Numbered from the stretch's first letter, positions 34,631-43,760 are shown. The stretch: DNA of 64,000 nt from Solibacillus merdavium (GCF_014836935.1 NZ_JACSPW010000004.1:124001-188000); one strand, 5' to 3'. A program made the numbers and translations. The notes: generated by a model not told the origin, from the sequence alone.

Positions 34631-35326
34631 TTAATTCCCCTCAAATTTATAACCAATGCCCCAAAGCGTCTTAATATATTGAGGATTGGATGGATCATCT
34701 TCAATTTTTTCACGAAGCCTACTAATATGGACATTTATAATATTTTCATCCCCATAATATTCATCGTTCCAAATGTATTGATAGATTTGTTGTTTCGTAA
34801 AGACGCGCTGACGATTAGTAGCAAATAACTTCAAAATGGCGAACTCCTTTGAAGTAAGTTTTATTATTTGCTCATTTTTTTTGAGAGAAAAGTTCAAAAT
34901 ATCAATTGTAAGATCACCAATTTTCAAAAAATCTTGCTTCATCTCTAAATGAGAGGAGTAGGTCGTTGCTCGCCTAATTGCGGCTTTCACTCGTGCAGAA
35001 AGCTCCAACATTGAAAATGGCTTAGCAATATAATCATCTGCCCCTAATCCCAGTCCGATTGCCTTATCCACATCACTATCTTTCGCAGACATGATTAAAA
35101 TCGGTAGTGCGTGTTTTTCTCGAATTACTTTCAATACTTCTAAACCATCCAGCTTTGGCATCATAATATCCAAAATCATTAAGTCAAACGAAGTATTTAA
35201 ACAATGATGTAACGCTTCTTCACCATTTGAAGCCGTAGTAACATGGAAGCCTTCCATGATTAAATATTTCTCTACCATTTCACGAATCGATTCGTCGTCC
35301 TCAACGAGTAAAATATGCTTTGGCAT
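34631..35326 (-). CDS. OmpR-family response regulator
   Basis: 231 residues. Receiver domain with acidic pocket VEDDES, phosphorylated Asp in LMILDIMMPKLDG, Thr/Ser in ILIMSAKDS and Lys in IAKPFSMLEL; winged-helix C-terminus with LTSKEFAILKLFATNRQRVF and VHISRLREKIE. Cognate partner of the kinase immediately downstream, likely regulating the ABC genes 32-33.6 kb. AAGAGGTG before ATG. Confidence 0.92.
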   Translation of the reverse strand: MPKHILLVEDDESIREMVEKYLIMEGFHVTTASNGEEALHHCLNTSFDLMILDIMMPKLDGLEVLKVIREKHALPILIMSAKDSDVDKAIGLGLGADDYIAKPFSMLELSARVKAAIRRATTYSSHLEMKQDFLKIGDLTIDILNFSLKKNEQIIKLTSKEFAILKLFATNRQRVFTKQQIYQYIWNDEYYGDENIINVHISRLREKIEDDPSNPQYIKTLWGIGYKFEGN

Positions 35327-35452
35327 TGCTATACACCTCTTTTAATTTTCGCAATCTTTTTAATTATCATAACGAATTTATAGAATGAAATATAGTTAAT
35401 CTCCTATCCTATTAAAACATCTGCAAAAATCCTCACGACAAAAATAAAATGA

Positions 35453-35499
35453 GACTCAAATCAAATTCGATGGAAATCGACTTGATTTGAGTCTTTTTT
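35453..35499 (+). terminator. Stable hairpin with T run on + strand, no + gene before it
   Basis: GACTCAAATCAA pairs with TTGATTTGAGTC and an inner stem TTCGAT/ATCGAC closes a GGAA-type loop; TTTTTT follows on the + strand. No + strand gene ends here, so it could end an unannotated small transcript or antisense RNA. Confidence 0.45.
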
Positions 35500-35522
35500 A
35501 TAATGAGTAGGATGTGAAGCAA

Positions 35523-35558
35523 ACAAAAAAGCTTATCAATAATTTTTATAGATAAGCT
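35523..35558 (-). terminator. Terminator of the 35585-35908 gene
   Basis: AGCTTATC pairs with GATAAGCT; the minus strand continues TTTTTTGTTTG. Confidence 0.7.
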
Positions 35559-35584
35559 AAATATGAATTCCTAATTTTTAAAGG

Positions 35585-35908
35585 TTATCTAAAAAGATTA
35601 AACATTGCACCGACTTGTCTCATCATATTAACTCCATTCGTAATTGTACCAACATGGCCCATCATAGTATTTAAATTATCGGATAAACCTCCAAAGCGAG
35701 ACGCTGGTGCTTGTGAATAAGGATTAAACTGCTGTTGCCCCTGTCTTGGATCAAACGGGTATGGTGAGTAAAAGGAATCTCTCGGTCTTGAAAAATCATT
35801 AGACCTAGGCACTCCATTACGTTGTCTACCCATTTGAGGAGGACCGAATTGTTGGCCAGCTGGTGGTGGAAATCTCTCCATTCTACCTTCTTGTCGGAAA
35901 AATGGCAT
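35585..35908 (-). CDS. Pro/Gln/Arg-rich small protein, YqfQ/YppG-like
   Basis: About 107 residues. The first ~70 are low-complexity (FPPPAGQQFGPPQMGRQRN and similar). The last 35 form a conserved-looking tail GHVGTITNGVNMMRQVGAMF ending NLFR. This layout, with disordered Pro/Gln-rich head and short Gly/Met/Val tail, resembles the YqfQ (VrrA) and YppG proteins of Bacillales, some spore-associated. ATG 35908 with GGGAGG 8 nt upstream; the GTG at 35917 is less likely. Family assignment is tentative. Confidence 0.55.
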   Translation of the reverse strand: MPFFRQEGRMERFPPPAGQQFGPPQMGRQRNGVPRSNDFSRPRDSFYSPYPFDPRQGQQQFNPYSQAPASRFGGLSDNLNTMMGHVGTITNGVNMMRQVGAMFNLFR

Positions 35909-36080
35909 ATCATTCACCTCCCTATTAATATTGAACTCTACATAATATATGTTCGTATCTTAATGCAACTTAGACATTTGAAATACTGATTCTTTTATAA
36001 ACCTCTCTTACTTAGGGTACATCCGTCACCTCAAACAATCAGGTAGCATATTGATAAAAAAAGACGATGGGAGTAGTGAC

Positions 36081-36536
36081 TTGAGTAAATTTGCCCCTGA
36101 AAGGCTAACTGTCGAATATAGGAATGGTGTGACGGCACAGGAACCGATTATTCCAAGACATCACACATTAACGCACTCTGACTTTACGGGAGAATTATTT
36201 TTAACCATTGGGACACAATTTGCCTGGGACAAAGTTAATACGGAGATGAGAGATGAAGTATTAGGACAGTGGATAATGAATGGTAATTCCCTAATCTACA
36301 ATGTATATATTTGTTTAGATCAAAAAGAGCATGATTTAGAAGCAGCAATACGCCGAAATAGCGTTTTCAGGCGCGAATTACCGCTTGCATTAACAGCCAT
36401 TCGATATGGGGATCGATTTTTATTCGACGTATATCTAATGCTGGATTATGCAGTAATAATGGTAAACTTCATATCCTCTTATCCAATGCTATATAAACAG
36501 GAGTATTGGGGAACTTTCAGTAATTTTTCCAGCTAA
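36081..36536 (+). CDS. Staygreen-family protein (putative Mg-dechelatase fold)
   Basis: About 151 residues. RLTVEYRNGVTAQEPIIPRH with YTLTHSDFTGELFLTIG-like HTLTHSDFTGELFLTIG, then DEVLGQW, FRRELPLALTAIRYGDRFLF and EYWGTFSNF are the conserved blocks of the Staygreen (SGR) family. Plant SGR removes Mg from chlorophyll a, and bacterial homologues with this fold also exist in non-photosynthetic Firmicutes, with unknown physiological substrates. TTG 36081 with GGGAG 7 nt upstream is the preferred start. A lone gene, divergent from the YqfQ-like gene. Confidence 0.82.
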   Translation: MSKFAPERLTVEYRNGVTAQEPIIPRHHTLTHSDFTGELFLTIGTQFAWDKVNTEMRDEVLGQWIMNGNSLIYNVYICLDQKEHDLEAAIRRNSVFRRELPLALTAIRYGDRFLFDVYLMLDYAVIMVNFISSYPMLYKQEYWGTFSNFSS

Positions 36537-36576
36537 ATATTTGGTATACATTAAATCCAAAACTTCCCCTCTCTCC

Positions 36577-36927
36577 CTAAAATACTTGACGCAATTCAAT
36601 CTGCCCTTCTCCATATCCTTGCGGGTCGGGCATCCGCATTGCCCACTCTATCGCTTCTTCCTTCGACTTCACCTCAATCAATATAAAACCGGCAACTAGT
36701 TCATTCGTTTCAGTAAAAGGACCTTCCGTAATTACTGGCTTTTCTCCGGGAATGGGAAATGAAATACGCAGACCATTTGAACTCGGATGAAGTCCCTTCG
36801 CCATTACTCTTACACCCGCATGTAGTAATTCCTCATTGTACTTGTCCATCGCTTCCATAAGCTCTGAGCTCGGGAGATTCCCTTTTTCCGAATTGCTTGA
36901 GGCTTTTACAATTAACATAAAAAGCAT
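36577..36927 (-). CDS. YCII-related (YciI/DGPF) domain protein
   Basis: About 116 residues. MLFMLIVKAS start, MEAMDKYNEELLHAGVRVMA, TEGPFTETNELVAGFILIEV and EAIEWAMRMPDP are the standard blocks of the DGPF/PhnB-like YCII family; no enzymatic role is proven for most members. ATG 36927 (AAAGGAG 14 nt upstream) or the GTG at 36939 may be the start. No operon partner. Confidence 0.82.
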   Translation of the reverse strand: MLFMLIVKASSNSEKGNLPSSELMEAMDKYNEELLHAGVRVMAKGLHPSSNGLRISFPIPGEKPVITEGPFTETNELVAGFILIEVKSKEEAIEWAMRMPDPQGYGEGQIELRQVF

Positions 36928-37001
36928 AATAATAATCACTCTCCTTTATCCTTATTATGTAAAATTATAACAAATAATTAATTAATAAATATTAGTTAAT
37001 T

Positions 37002-37601
37002 TTACACTTTTTTAGTATTTTTCTTTTGAATAAAGGAAATAATATCAATATATAATATCGTCATCTCTTGAGGTGTTTTGTCCAAATCATTTTGAACCCA
37101 TTGTTCGATTAATCCTAAAAAGGCAGATGTGATAAACGATAGAAAATATTCCATTGGGACCTTCAACGTAGCTTTGAAGCTTTCGTTTTTCTCTAGATTG
37201 ACACGTACCTTTTCTGAAAACGCCTCCCTGAATCGAAGGTGGAAACCTGCTCTACCATGATCACTTAAAAATATTTTGAGTAAAGGTGACTGCATTTTAA
37301 TAGCGCTGAATAATGTCGCAGCTAATTGTTCCTGTTCTTTTTCAAACGTATGCGTAGAAGAATAGTTCGATTGCAATTCATCAATATGATTGCCTAAATC
37401 TCCAAACAACCGCTGTTCTATTTGATCCAATAAATCAAATTTATCTATAAAGTGTAAATAAAATGTTCCTCGATTAATTTGTGCTTGTTTTGCAATATCG
37501 CCCACGGTAATTGATTCAAAGGTTTTTTTCTCTAAGATTTTTATAAATGACCCTTGAATAAGGTCTTTTGTTTTTCGGTTTTTTTCTCTGTAAATACTCA
37601 A
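37002..37601 (-). CDS. TetR-family repressor
   Basis: About 199 residues. N-terminal HTH: TKDLIQGSFIKILEKKTFES followed by ITVGDIAKQAQINRGTFYLH and FIDKFDLL; the C-terminal ligand domain is of the DhaS/TetR_C_33 type. TTG 37601 with GAGGG 7 nt upstream is preferred; the ORF also has an upstream start at 37622. Divergent from the membrane-protein gene at 37730. Two matching inverted repeats between the genes are likely operators for both. Confidence 0.87.
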   Translation of the reverse strand: MSIYREKNRKTKDLIQGSFIKILEKKTFESITVGDIAKQAQINRGTFYLHFIDKFDLLDQIEQRLFGDLGNHIDELQSNYSSTHTFEKEQEQLAATLFSAIKMQSPLLKIFLSDHGRAGFHLRFREAFSEKVRVNLEKNESFKATLKVPMEYFLSFITSAFLGLIEQWVQNDLDKTPQEMTILYIDIISFIQKKNTKKV

Positions 37602-37625
37602 AAAAACACCCTCTCTACACAAAAT

Positions 37626-37640
37626 TGAACAATCTGTTCA
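37626..37640. promoter_or_regulatory. TetR operator 1
   Basis: TGAACAATCTGTTCA, perfect 6-bp arms TGAACA/TGTTCA around ATC, 25 bp upstream of the tetR start. Autorepression likely. Confidence 0.7.
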
Positions 37641-37691
37641 TTTTGTTGATTGCTTTGCATTTTCTATGATTATAAAATAAACAGGTACCAC

Positions 37692-37706
37692 TAAACAATG
37701 TGTTCA
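37692..37706. promoter_or_regulatory. TetR operator 2
   Basis: TAAACAATGTGTTCA, the same motif as operator 1 with two changes, 24 bp before the membrane-protein start and 66 bp from operator 1. Confidence 0.65.
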
Positions 37707-37729
37707 AAATTGAGAAAGGAAGATTCCCT

Positions 37730-38872
37730 TTGAAATTATTTAAAGAAAAATTAGCATGGGCTGCTCCCATTGCCGTTATATTAATAATTGCTCTATTTTC
37801 GGTAAACTTATTCGCACAAGGAGATCCACAAGTAAAAAATCTACCGGTTGCACTAATTGTAAATGATGAGGGTGAGCATGTAGAATCTGTGAAAGCGGCT
37901 GTAGCACAAATGAGTCAGGGTATTGATGGCGCAGAGCCAATGCTGGCTTTTACAGATGAAAAACTGGAGGATATTGAAGTCTTATTTGATGAAAAAGAAT
38001 ATTATGCAGCATTAGTTATTTCTGATGGCTATAACGATGCCGTGCAATATGCGCTGGCTAACAACAGTGCCGCAACATTGGAAATATACCTTAACCAAGG
38101 CTTTAACATGACAGGTTCCAACGTTGCTAAAACAGCTTTAAATGGTTTAATTACACAGTTAAGCGGACAATACTCAGCAAACTTTATAGCACAAATGGAT
38201 AATCAGCAAATCGATGCTGATCAAGCTGCTGTGCTAGTGCATCCGATTGTAGCGAAAGAAGAGATATTTAACCCAATCACTGCAGCTACGGCTAATGGCA
38301 GTGCACCAACTTTATTGGCGGTACCTGCTTGGGTAGGTGCGCTAATTGGCGGTTTCGTATTATTCTTATCAACATCCATCATACTGAAAAGAGAAAACTT
38401 AACTCGTAAACAAGTAGTTCGATTAATGGGTGAACAAGTGTTATTCGGTGTGATTATCGCCCTATTCTCAGGTTTTACTGTAGCAACATTAGCATCGGTT
38501 GCTGGTATTAACATGCCTGGCTACTTCCTGGTTGCTTTCTTTGTATCGTTTGCAGCATTCTGTTTCTTCTTATTAGTATCTGCAATTACTGCATGGATCG
38601 GAAAACCAGCGATTACGTTGTTCATGGTTGTCATGCTTCTAGGTATGGGTGTTCTAATGACACCACAGGAAATGCTTCCAAGTTTCTTTGTAAACTTCAT
38701 TCGTCCTTGGGTACCGATTCGCTTCGCTTCTGAAGGATTGCGCGAAATTTTCTACTTCGGCAGCGGCTTTTACACAGGTGCTTCCTTCAATACCATTTTA
38801 GGAATTGGTATTACAGGTTTCGTTATTTTCTTACTGTCAATTTTTAAACCGGTAAAAGCACAGAAAAATTAA
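37730..38872 (+). CDS. ABC-2/YhgE-like membrane export protein (DUF3533-type)
   Basis: About 380 residues. One N-terminal membrane helix (WAAPIAVILIIALFSVNLF), an extracellular domain of ~165 residues (NLPVALIVNDEGEHVESVKA and onward), then about five to six C-terminal helices. This is the layout of YhgE/Pip or DUF3533 proteins linked to export or phage infection. TTG 37730 with AAAGGA 8-9 nt upstream. No ATPase gene is adjacent. Probably repressed by the divergent TetR regulator and induced by the drug or lipid it senses. Confidence 0.75.
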   Translation: MKLFKEKLAWAAPIAVILIIALFSVNLFAQGDPQVKNLPVALIVNDEGEHVESVKAAVAQMSQGIDGAEPMLAFTDEKLEDIEVLFDEKEYYAALVISDGYNDAVQYALANNSAATLEIYLNQGFNMTGSNVAKTALNGLITQLSGQYSANFIAQMDNQQIDADQAAVLVHPIVAKEEIFNPITAATANGSAPTLLAVPAWVGALIGGFVLFLSTSIILKRENLTRKQVVRLMGEQVLFGVIIALFSGFTVATLASVAGINMPGYFLVAFFVSFAAFCFFLLVSAITAWIGKPAITLFMVVMLLGMGVLMTPQEMLPSFFVNFIRPWVPIRFASEGLREIFYFGSGFYTGASFNTILGIGITGFVIFLLSIFKPVKAQKN

Positions 38873-38879
38873 ACCCATA

Positions 38880-38920
38880 AAAACGTTATTTTGCACTTAT
38901 TGCAAAATAGCGTTTTTTAT
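38880..38920 (+). terminator. Terminator of the YhgE-like gene
   Basis: AAAACGTTATTTTGCA pairs with TGCAAAATAGCGTTTT (one mismatch) then TTTTAT. Confidence 0.85.
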
Positions 38921-39005
38921 ATCTGCTGGGTCAATTGAAAGGCATGTTGGCTATAATTACCTGATACAATTTCCTTAAGCATTGTATAGCTTCTCTATTT
39001 TGTAC

Positions 39006-40289
39006 TTACACTGAATTTCTTTTTTGTTCTGGTTGTTTAAAGCGCTGTGTTTTATACCATTTGACTTCTTGTTTTAATAACACCCTTTTTGCTTCGAGGA
39101 ACACAGCCTGTATCACTAGAAGGATCCATAATTGCGAGTAAGTAAAATACATTAATAACACAATAAAGAAGTTCTTTGTGGTAAGCTGTTTCTTCTCCAT
39201 ACTCAAAGCCAAACAAACTTCCGTCACAAAAAGGAGAAATCCAATAATCAATAATGCATAAGAGACAAGTCCAATTGATAGCTTCAAATCATGTACAAAA
39301 TTAACGGCAAATATAAGGTGAGAAATCATAGCTCCGCCAAAAAACAAAAAATACGTAAATAAGAAATATGCGATATCGATAACTATTTTTTTATTTTTTA
39401 ATTTATGAATTTGGAATAGATATTTTAAAATTACATATATGTTTCCTCTGGCCCATCTTGTTCTTTGTCGCCACCATACACGAATATTTTCTGGTTCCTG
39501 TTCCCAAGTAACAGCTTCCGGGAAGAAACGGATATAATAGCCCAGATTATAGACCCTGATGCTTAATTCTGTATCTTCCGATAAAGCTTTTTCATCCCAC
39601 CCCCCAAGCTCATCCAAAATGGACCTACGGATTGCAAAGTTCGTTCCAGGAATTGTTGCCATTCTAAACCAAAACCAGCGTCCAGCTTGAGCGAGCCACT
39701 GAAAAGTTAAAGTTTCTATGTTTATTAGTCGTGTTAGTAAATTTTTATTTGCATTTACTACACGGAATTTACCTACCATTGCCCCGGCTTCTTTATCTTT
39801 CAGCAATCCCAATGCCAAATTACGTATAGCTGCTGGTTCGGGCGTATTGTCGGCATCATATACTACAATCATTTCTCCAGTTGAATGTTGGAATCCTTGA
39901 TTTAAAGCACCGGATTTTCCTTTTCCGGCATGAGGGGGCTTCGTATGGACAGCGTGGATATAAGAATATTCCTTTGCATACCTATCAATAATGGTACCAG
40001 TTTGATCACTCGAATTATCGTTAATAATTAACACTTCGAGCTTATCTTTTGGATAATCGAGCCTTATCATTGATTGAATCGTATCTTCAATGACTATCTC
40101 TTCATTATGAGCCGGTATAAGGATACTTACCTTTGGATATTCTTCCAGTGGAATATTGAATCTCTTCTTAAAGTCTTTATATTTTAATGAGTGAAAATAC
40201 CCCCCTAACATCAGGAAAGCATGGTAAAACAGCATAGTCCAAATCAGGAAAATAGAAATATAGAGGAATAAATTTGCTATTACGGTCAC
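39006..40289 (-). CDS. ydaM: Membrane glycosyltransferase family 2 (YdaM/PgaC-like)
   Basis: 427 residues. Membrane helices at both ends flank a GT-A domain: VSILIPAHNEE, nucleotide DXD as VVYDADNTPEP (D145-D147), acceptor-site ED at SEDTELS (238-239) and QRTRW at 275-279. This is the processive beta-glycosyltransferase set seen in cellulose, hyaluronan and PNAG synthases. Bacillus YdaM is the closest named relative, in the c-di-GMP-linked ydaJKLMN exopolysaccharide operon. GTG start overlaps the ydaL stop by 4 nt. Here no ydaK or ydaN is nearby. Confidence 0.8.
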   Translation of the reverse strand: MTVIANLFLYISIFLIWTMLFYHAFLMLGGYFHSLKYKDFKKRFNIPLEEYPKVSILIPAHNEEIVIEDTIQSMIRLDYPKDKLEVLIINDNSSDQTGTIIDRYAKEYSYIHAVHTKPPHAGKGKSGALNQGFQHSTGEMIVVYDADNTPEPAAIRNLALGLLKDKEAGAMVGKFRVVNANKNLLTRLINIETLTFQWLAQAGRWFWFRMATIPGTNFAIRRSILDELGGWDEKALSEDTELSIRVYNLGYYIRFFPEAVTWEQEPENIRVWWRQRTRWARGNIYVILKYLFQIHKLKNKKIVIDIAYFLFTYFLFFGGAMISHLIFAVNFVHDLKLSIGLVSYALLIIGFLLFVTEVCLALSMEKKQLTTKNFFIVLLMYFTYSQLWILLVIQAVFLEAKRVLLKQEVKWYKTQRFKQPEQKRNSV

Positions 40290-42022
40290 CCTTCTATTTG
40301 ATTATTTCTCTTTATTAAGCGGAAGGTAAAAACAATAAACACACAAACTGCAGCACCTCCTATAACAACCATTACCCATGCTGCAAATCGAACAAATTGG
40401 CCTAAATAAAAAAGGGGTGCTTCCATGGAAGAATAGACGATTTTTAAACGATTAAAATCTTTAATGATTTCACCATTCACAGTATGAATAGAAACATTTT
40501 TACCCTTTACCCATACATCCATTTCTTTTAGATCGATCCAGGAAACATTCGGTAATTTATCTAGCTCATCGAGTAATTCCTTAAACCCTTCTGCCCCTAG
40601 ATAAGGGTGATAAAAAGCAGCTAATATCCCGTCTCGAGTCAATCTAATTCTTCCGGCATTATCCATCATTTTTTGAACAGCTTGCTCAACACCTGGCTGT
40701 ATATATCCCATTGTTTCAGGAAGCAGCTTCATTCCATGCAAAAATGAAGGAGAAGTAATATACGGAGAGGTGTCCATTATTTCCCAATCCTTATCACTAA
40801 GCTGTACCTGACCTACATAAGTAGAAAAATACTCAGATAATATCTCGTAACCATATTGGGACATAGTATAATGCGGAGCTTCAAAAGCCAATGGATATAA
40901 ACCATATTTAGCTAACTCATCGATTCCTTGATTTATTTTTGTTTCTGTATACTCTCTTTCATATGCTTTTAAATCATTGATGTAATTCAAATAATCTTCT
41001 TTTGAAGAAAAATCCTTTTCTTCTTTTAATGTATATTCCTGATCTTCGGGGAAATATATCGGCGAGTTGTTCTCTACATCCCAAAACTCAAATCCCTCGC
41101 CTGTCTCAGAAGCTCTAAATTGATGTGTATATCCATGGAGTACAATACTTCCCCCATCCTTCTGTATCTGTTTTAGAACTTTCAGCAATTCCGGCGAATC
41201 AGCAAAGGTACTTCTCTTTCCCGTAATCTGGTTTGTGTAGATCGGTATTACAGCAACCATATAGGGTATATCCTTTTCCTTTAACATGCTAGCTATTTCT
41301 TGAAGTGGTTTAGGGTTCACTAAGGGGTGGACATCTTCTAATCGGATATAACCAGGGGATATTTCCTCATGTTCAATTTTGAACACATCGTGGAGAGCTT
41401 CAGCAAATAGTGTGGCCCGACTTGAATCCACAGTGTCAAATGCGTAGTAATAATTTCCATTTCCCTCTACCATTACCGGATAGTCCACACCCCCTTCCTT
41501 CAAACGTCCATTAATCAGAATCTCAGATCCTTCGTAAGCTTTAATTTCAACAATATACATTTTGGTAATATCCAATGTTTTATCTGAACTCTTCATAGAA
41601 ATTTGATCGATGGTAACCTCATGTTTTGGATCAATAAACGAAAATTGATTTCCTATCTTTTCTGAGTTATAACCAATTGCTACAATCGTACCTTCATATT
41701 CATCAAATAATGTATTAAATTTGGCTGGTAGCTGCGTTGAGTATTGACCAAAATAAAATAGATGTGTTGCTGAAGATAAATCGCTTTTCTCTACATCGTC
41801 ACTGCTTATAAATCGAATATTGGATGTGAAGTGACCGATTAATAAATCTAAATAACGCTGCTCCTCATTCATTTTTCCGTCCCTTGTTGTATATATAACT
41901 AGTACTTCCGGCTCTTTAGCCTCCTTGGCAGCTTCCACTGAAACATTTGGTAATATAGTACAAAGAGTGATACAAATAATGAAAATCAATATCTTGTGTC
42001 GGCCCATAGTCCTTACCTGCAT
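40286..42022 (-). CDS. ydaL: DUF2334 polysaccharide deacetylase-like protein (YdaL-like)
   Basis: 578 residues, exported and anchored. Signal peptide about 1-30 (GRHKILIFIICITLCTILPN), large extracellular region, C-terminal membrane helix (WVMVVIGGAAVCVFIVFTF) and short basic tail. The NodB-like fold shows IRLEDVHPLVNP (catalytic-like D), VLHGYTHQ and FEAPHYTMSQ, as in DUF2334 proteins such as YdaL. Probably modifies the polymer made by the downstream glycosyltransferase. Coupled to it by a 4-nt overlap. AAAGGAG 7 nt before ATG 42022. Confidence 0.8.
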   Translation of the reverse strand: MQVRTMGRHKILIFIICITLCTILPNVSVEAAKEAKEPEVLVIYTTRDGKMNEEQRYLDLLIGHFTSNIRFISSDDVEKSDLSSATHLFYFGQYSTQLPAKFNTLFDEYEGTIVAIGYNSEKIGNQFSFIDPKHEVTIDQISMKSSDKTLDITKMYIVEIKAYEGSEILINGRLKEGGVDYPVMVEGNGNYYYAFDTVDSSRATLFAEALHDVFKIEHEEISPGYIRLEDVHPLVNPKPLQEIASMLKEKDIPYMVAVIPIYTNQITGKRSTFADSPELLKVLKQIQKDGGSIVLHGYTHQFRASETGEGFEFWDVENNSPIYFPEDQEYTLKEEKDFSSKEDYLNYINDLKAYEREYTETKINQGIDELAKYGLYPLAFEAPHYTMSQYGYEILSEYFSTYVGQVQLSDKDWEIMDTSPYITSPSFLHGMKLLPETMGYIQPGVEQAVQKMMDNAGRIRLTRDGILAAFYHPYLGAEGFKELLDELDKLPNVSWIDLKEMDVWVKGKNVSIHTVNGEIIKDFNRLKIVYSSMEAPLFYLGQFVRFAAWVMVVIGGAAVCVFIVFTFRLIKRNNQIEG

Positions 42023-42231
42023 TTACATACTCCTTTACACTGTCCCTTTAACAGTCTTTTATCAATCATGAACAAAACCACTCAAAATTTGGTATCTTCC
42101 TTTATAAAATGTACTCCTTCTCCAAAAATACAACGATGGTTTATCAACATGATAAAATTACATTATTCTTGCTTCTATAGAACTATACCGAAAAGTAAAA
42201 ATAAATTATAAATATTTTTAAAGAGAATAAT

Positions 42232-42272
42232 AAAAGGCTGAAACCACATTCAGCGTGGTTTCAGCCTTTTAT
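42232..42272. terminator. Strong terminator between the GH113-like and ydaL-like genes
   Basis: AAAAGGCTGAAACCAC pairs perfectly with GTGGTTTCAGCCTTTT. It ends the upstream minus-strand unit, so ydaL-ydaM need their own promoter in the AT-rich 42023-42231 stretch, where no other gene is seen. Confidence 0.9.
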
Positions 42273-42349
42273 CATTAAGTTATTAAGAGTATATAATGAC
42301 CGGTCCTATGGAACTATAGTTACAGCATACCTATTTCTTTTATTTATCA

Positions 42350-43483
42350 TTAGTGATTTTGAAGAAAGTGCTTCTTAATCACTTCTTCTGTTGGTAATCC
42401 TAAAGGAGAGAAGCTGATTTCATTAGGATCCTGGCCAAGTGTAATAGCCCACCAATAAATTCCTTCCGCTTTCGGCTTCCAAGTATTGTATGTCGCTTCA
42501 TAATAATTAACTTGTGCCTGAGGGTCAAAAGTACCATCAGGAAAACTCCATGAGTAAGGGGTACGATATGCACCGGCAATAGGGTGGATTCCAACTTCAG
42601 TTACGATAATGGTTTGTTGCCATAACGCTTCTTCCAACTGATTGATTTGGTTCTTCCATTCCTCCTCCAGCATATTTGTCGTAGCTCCATCTGGTAGATC
42701 TAATGGGAAATATGCATCAATCCCAACCTGATCAAGTAATTTAACAAACTCAAGAGAAGGAATTTCTGAAACTGTATCATAGTTAAAGGAATACAATAGC
42801 TCTCCCTTGTAAACTCCACGCACACTTTCAATAAGTTCTGTCCATCTATCCTGATATTTATTTTGCATTGAGTTCAGTTCCGTCCCAATATTTAATGATT
42901 TTGCATTAGTCGTCTCAGCCAAAGTAGCGTATGTGAGTATTAATGCTTGATAGCTGTCAAACCAAGAATCCGGGTCTGTAGGTTTTATCTGCCCTCTCCA
43001 CATATTTGAGGATAGAAAAACTTGTTCATCCATGATGGGTCTAATCATAACACTGAGCTCAGACGCATGTGCGAATTCTATGATTTTTCGAAGTTCTTGA
43101 ATCGTCGGTGTATAAGCCTTGCTTACAGTTACCTCATTTGCTTGCGAATCTGATTGATAAAAAGGAAAATTTATTGCCACACTGTTAATCCCCAAATTTC
43201 TTATACGTTCAAATATCTTTCTGGCCTCAGCCATATCGGGATGACCGTAAATCAGTAGATTCATACCAGCCTGAAATTCATTACTAGTGTATTTCAATTG
43301 GGGTCTTTCTTCATTTCTTTCAGATTCCTTCAAAGGTGAAATTTCCATTTCAGAAGTCTCCTTTATAGAAAGTTTTGAATCTTCATCTTCTTGCTTCGAA
43401 AACCTATCCTTCCCAACGAAGATGGCCAATAATAGAAGTAGTGTAACAAATAAAGTCCCAATAATTAGCTTCTTATTTAACAT
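42350..43483 (-). CDS. Glycoside hydrolase family 113-like protein, membrane-anchored
   Basis: 377 residues. Membrane anchor about 4-24 (KKLIIGTLFVTLLLLLAIFV), charged linker to ~65, then a (beta/alpha)8 barrel. FQAGMNLLIYGHPDM, the acid/base Glu202 in NIGTELNSM and a second Glu296 in IIVTEVGIHP, plus GIYWWAITLG near the end, fit GH113-like beta-mannanase or glycosidase folds. It may trim or release a surface polysaccharide, in step with the ydaL-ydaM pair. It belongs to a separate transcription unit. Substrate unknown. Confidence 0.7.
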   Translation of the reverse strand: MLNKKLIIGTLFVTLLLLLAIFVGKDRFSKQEDEDSKLSIKETSEMEISPLKESERNEERPQLKYTSNEFQAGMNLLIYGHPDMAEARKIFERIRNLGINSVAINFPFYQSDSQANEVTVSKAYTPTIQELRKIIEFAHASELSVMIRPIMDEQVFLSSNMWRGQIKPTDPDSWFDSYQALILTYATLAETTNAKSLNIGTELNSMQNKYQDRWTELIESVRGVYKGELLYSFNYDTVSEIPSLEFVKLLDQVGIDAYFPLDLPDGATTNMLEEEWKNQINQLEEALWQQTIIVTEVGIHPIAGAYRTPYSWSFPDGTFDPQAQVNYYEATYNTWKPKAEGIYWWAITLGQDPNEISFSPLGLPTEEVIKKHFLQNH

Positions 43484-43708
43484 AATTCACACCTCGTAAA
43501 TACTACGATTAAATCAGATTTACAACCTACACACGACGGAAATAAAAAAACAAAATTTCCTAGTTCTTCATTCTCTTATTATTCCCTACTGTTCTGAAAA
43601 AAATACCCTTTCCCAACTGCTAATGTATGCTACAGATAAAAACTTATTCGTGTGGTAAGCCCCTCCCAAAAAGTGTCTTTCTAATTTTTAATTTCAAATT
43701 CTTTAAAT

Positions 43709-43760
43709 AAAAAAAACGCAAGAACATTGTCACTTCCACTGACTTCATGTTCTTGCGTTT
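43709..43760 (-). terminator. Terminator of topB
   Basis: Minus strand AAACGCAAGAACAT...ATGTTCTTGCGTTT then TTTTTT. The remaining 43484-43708 gap shows no gene. Confidence 0.88.
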
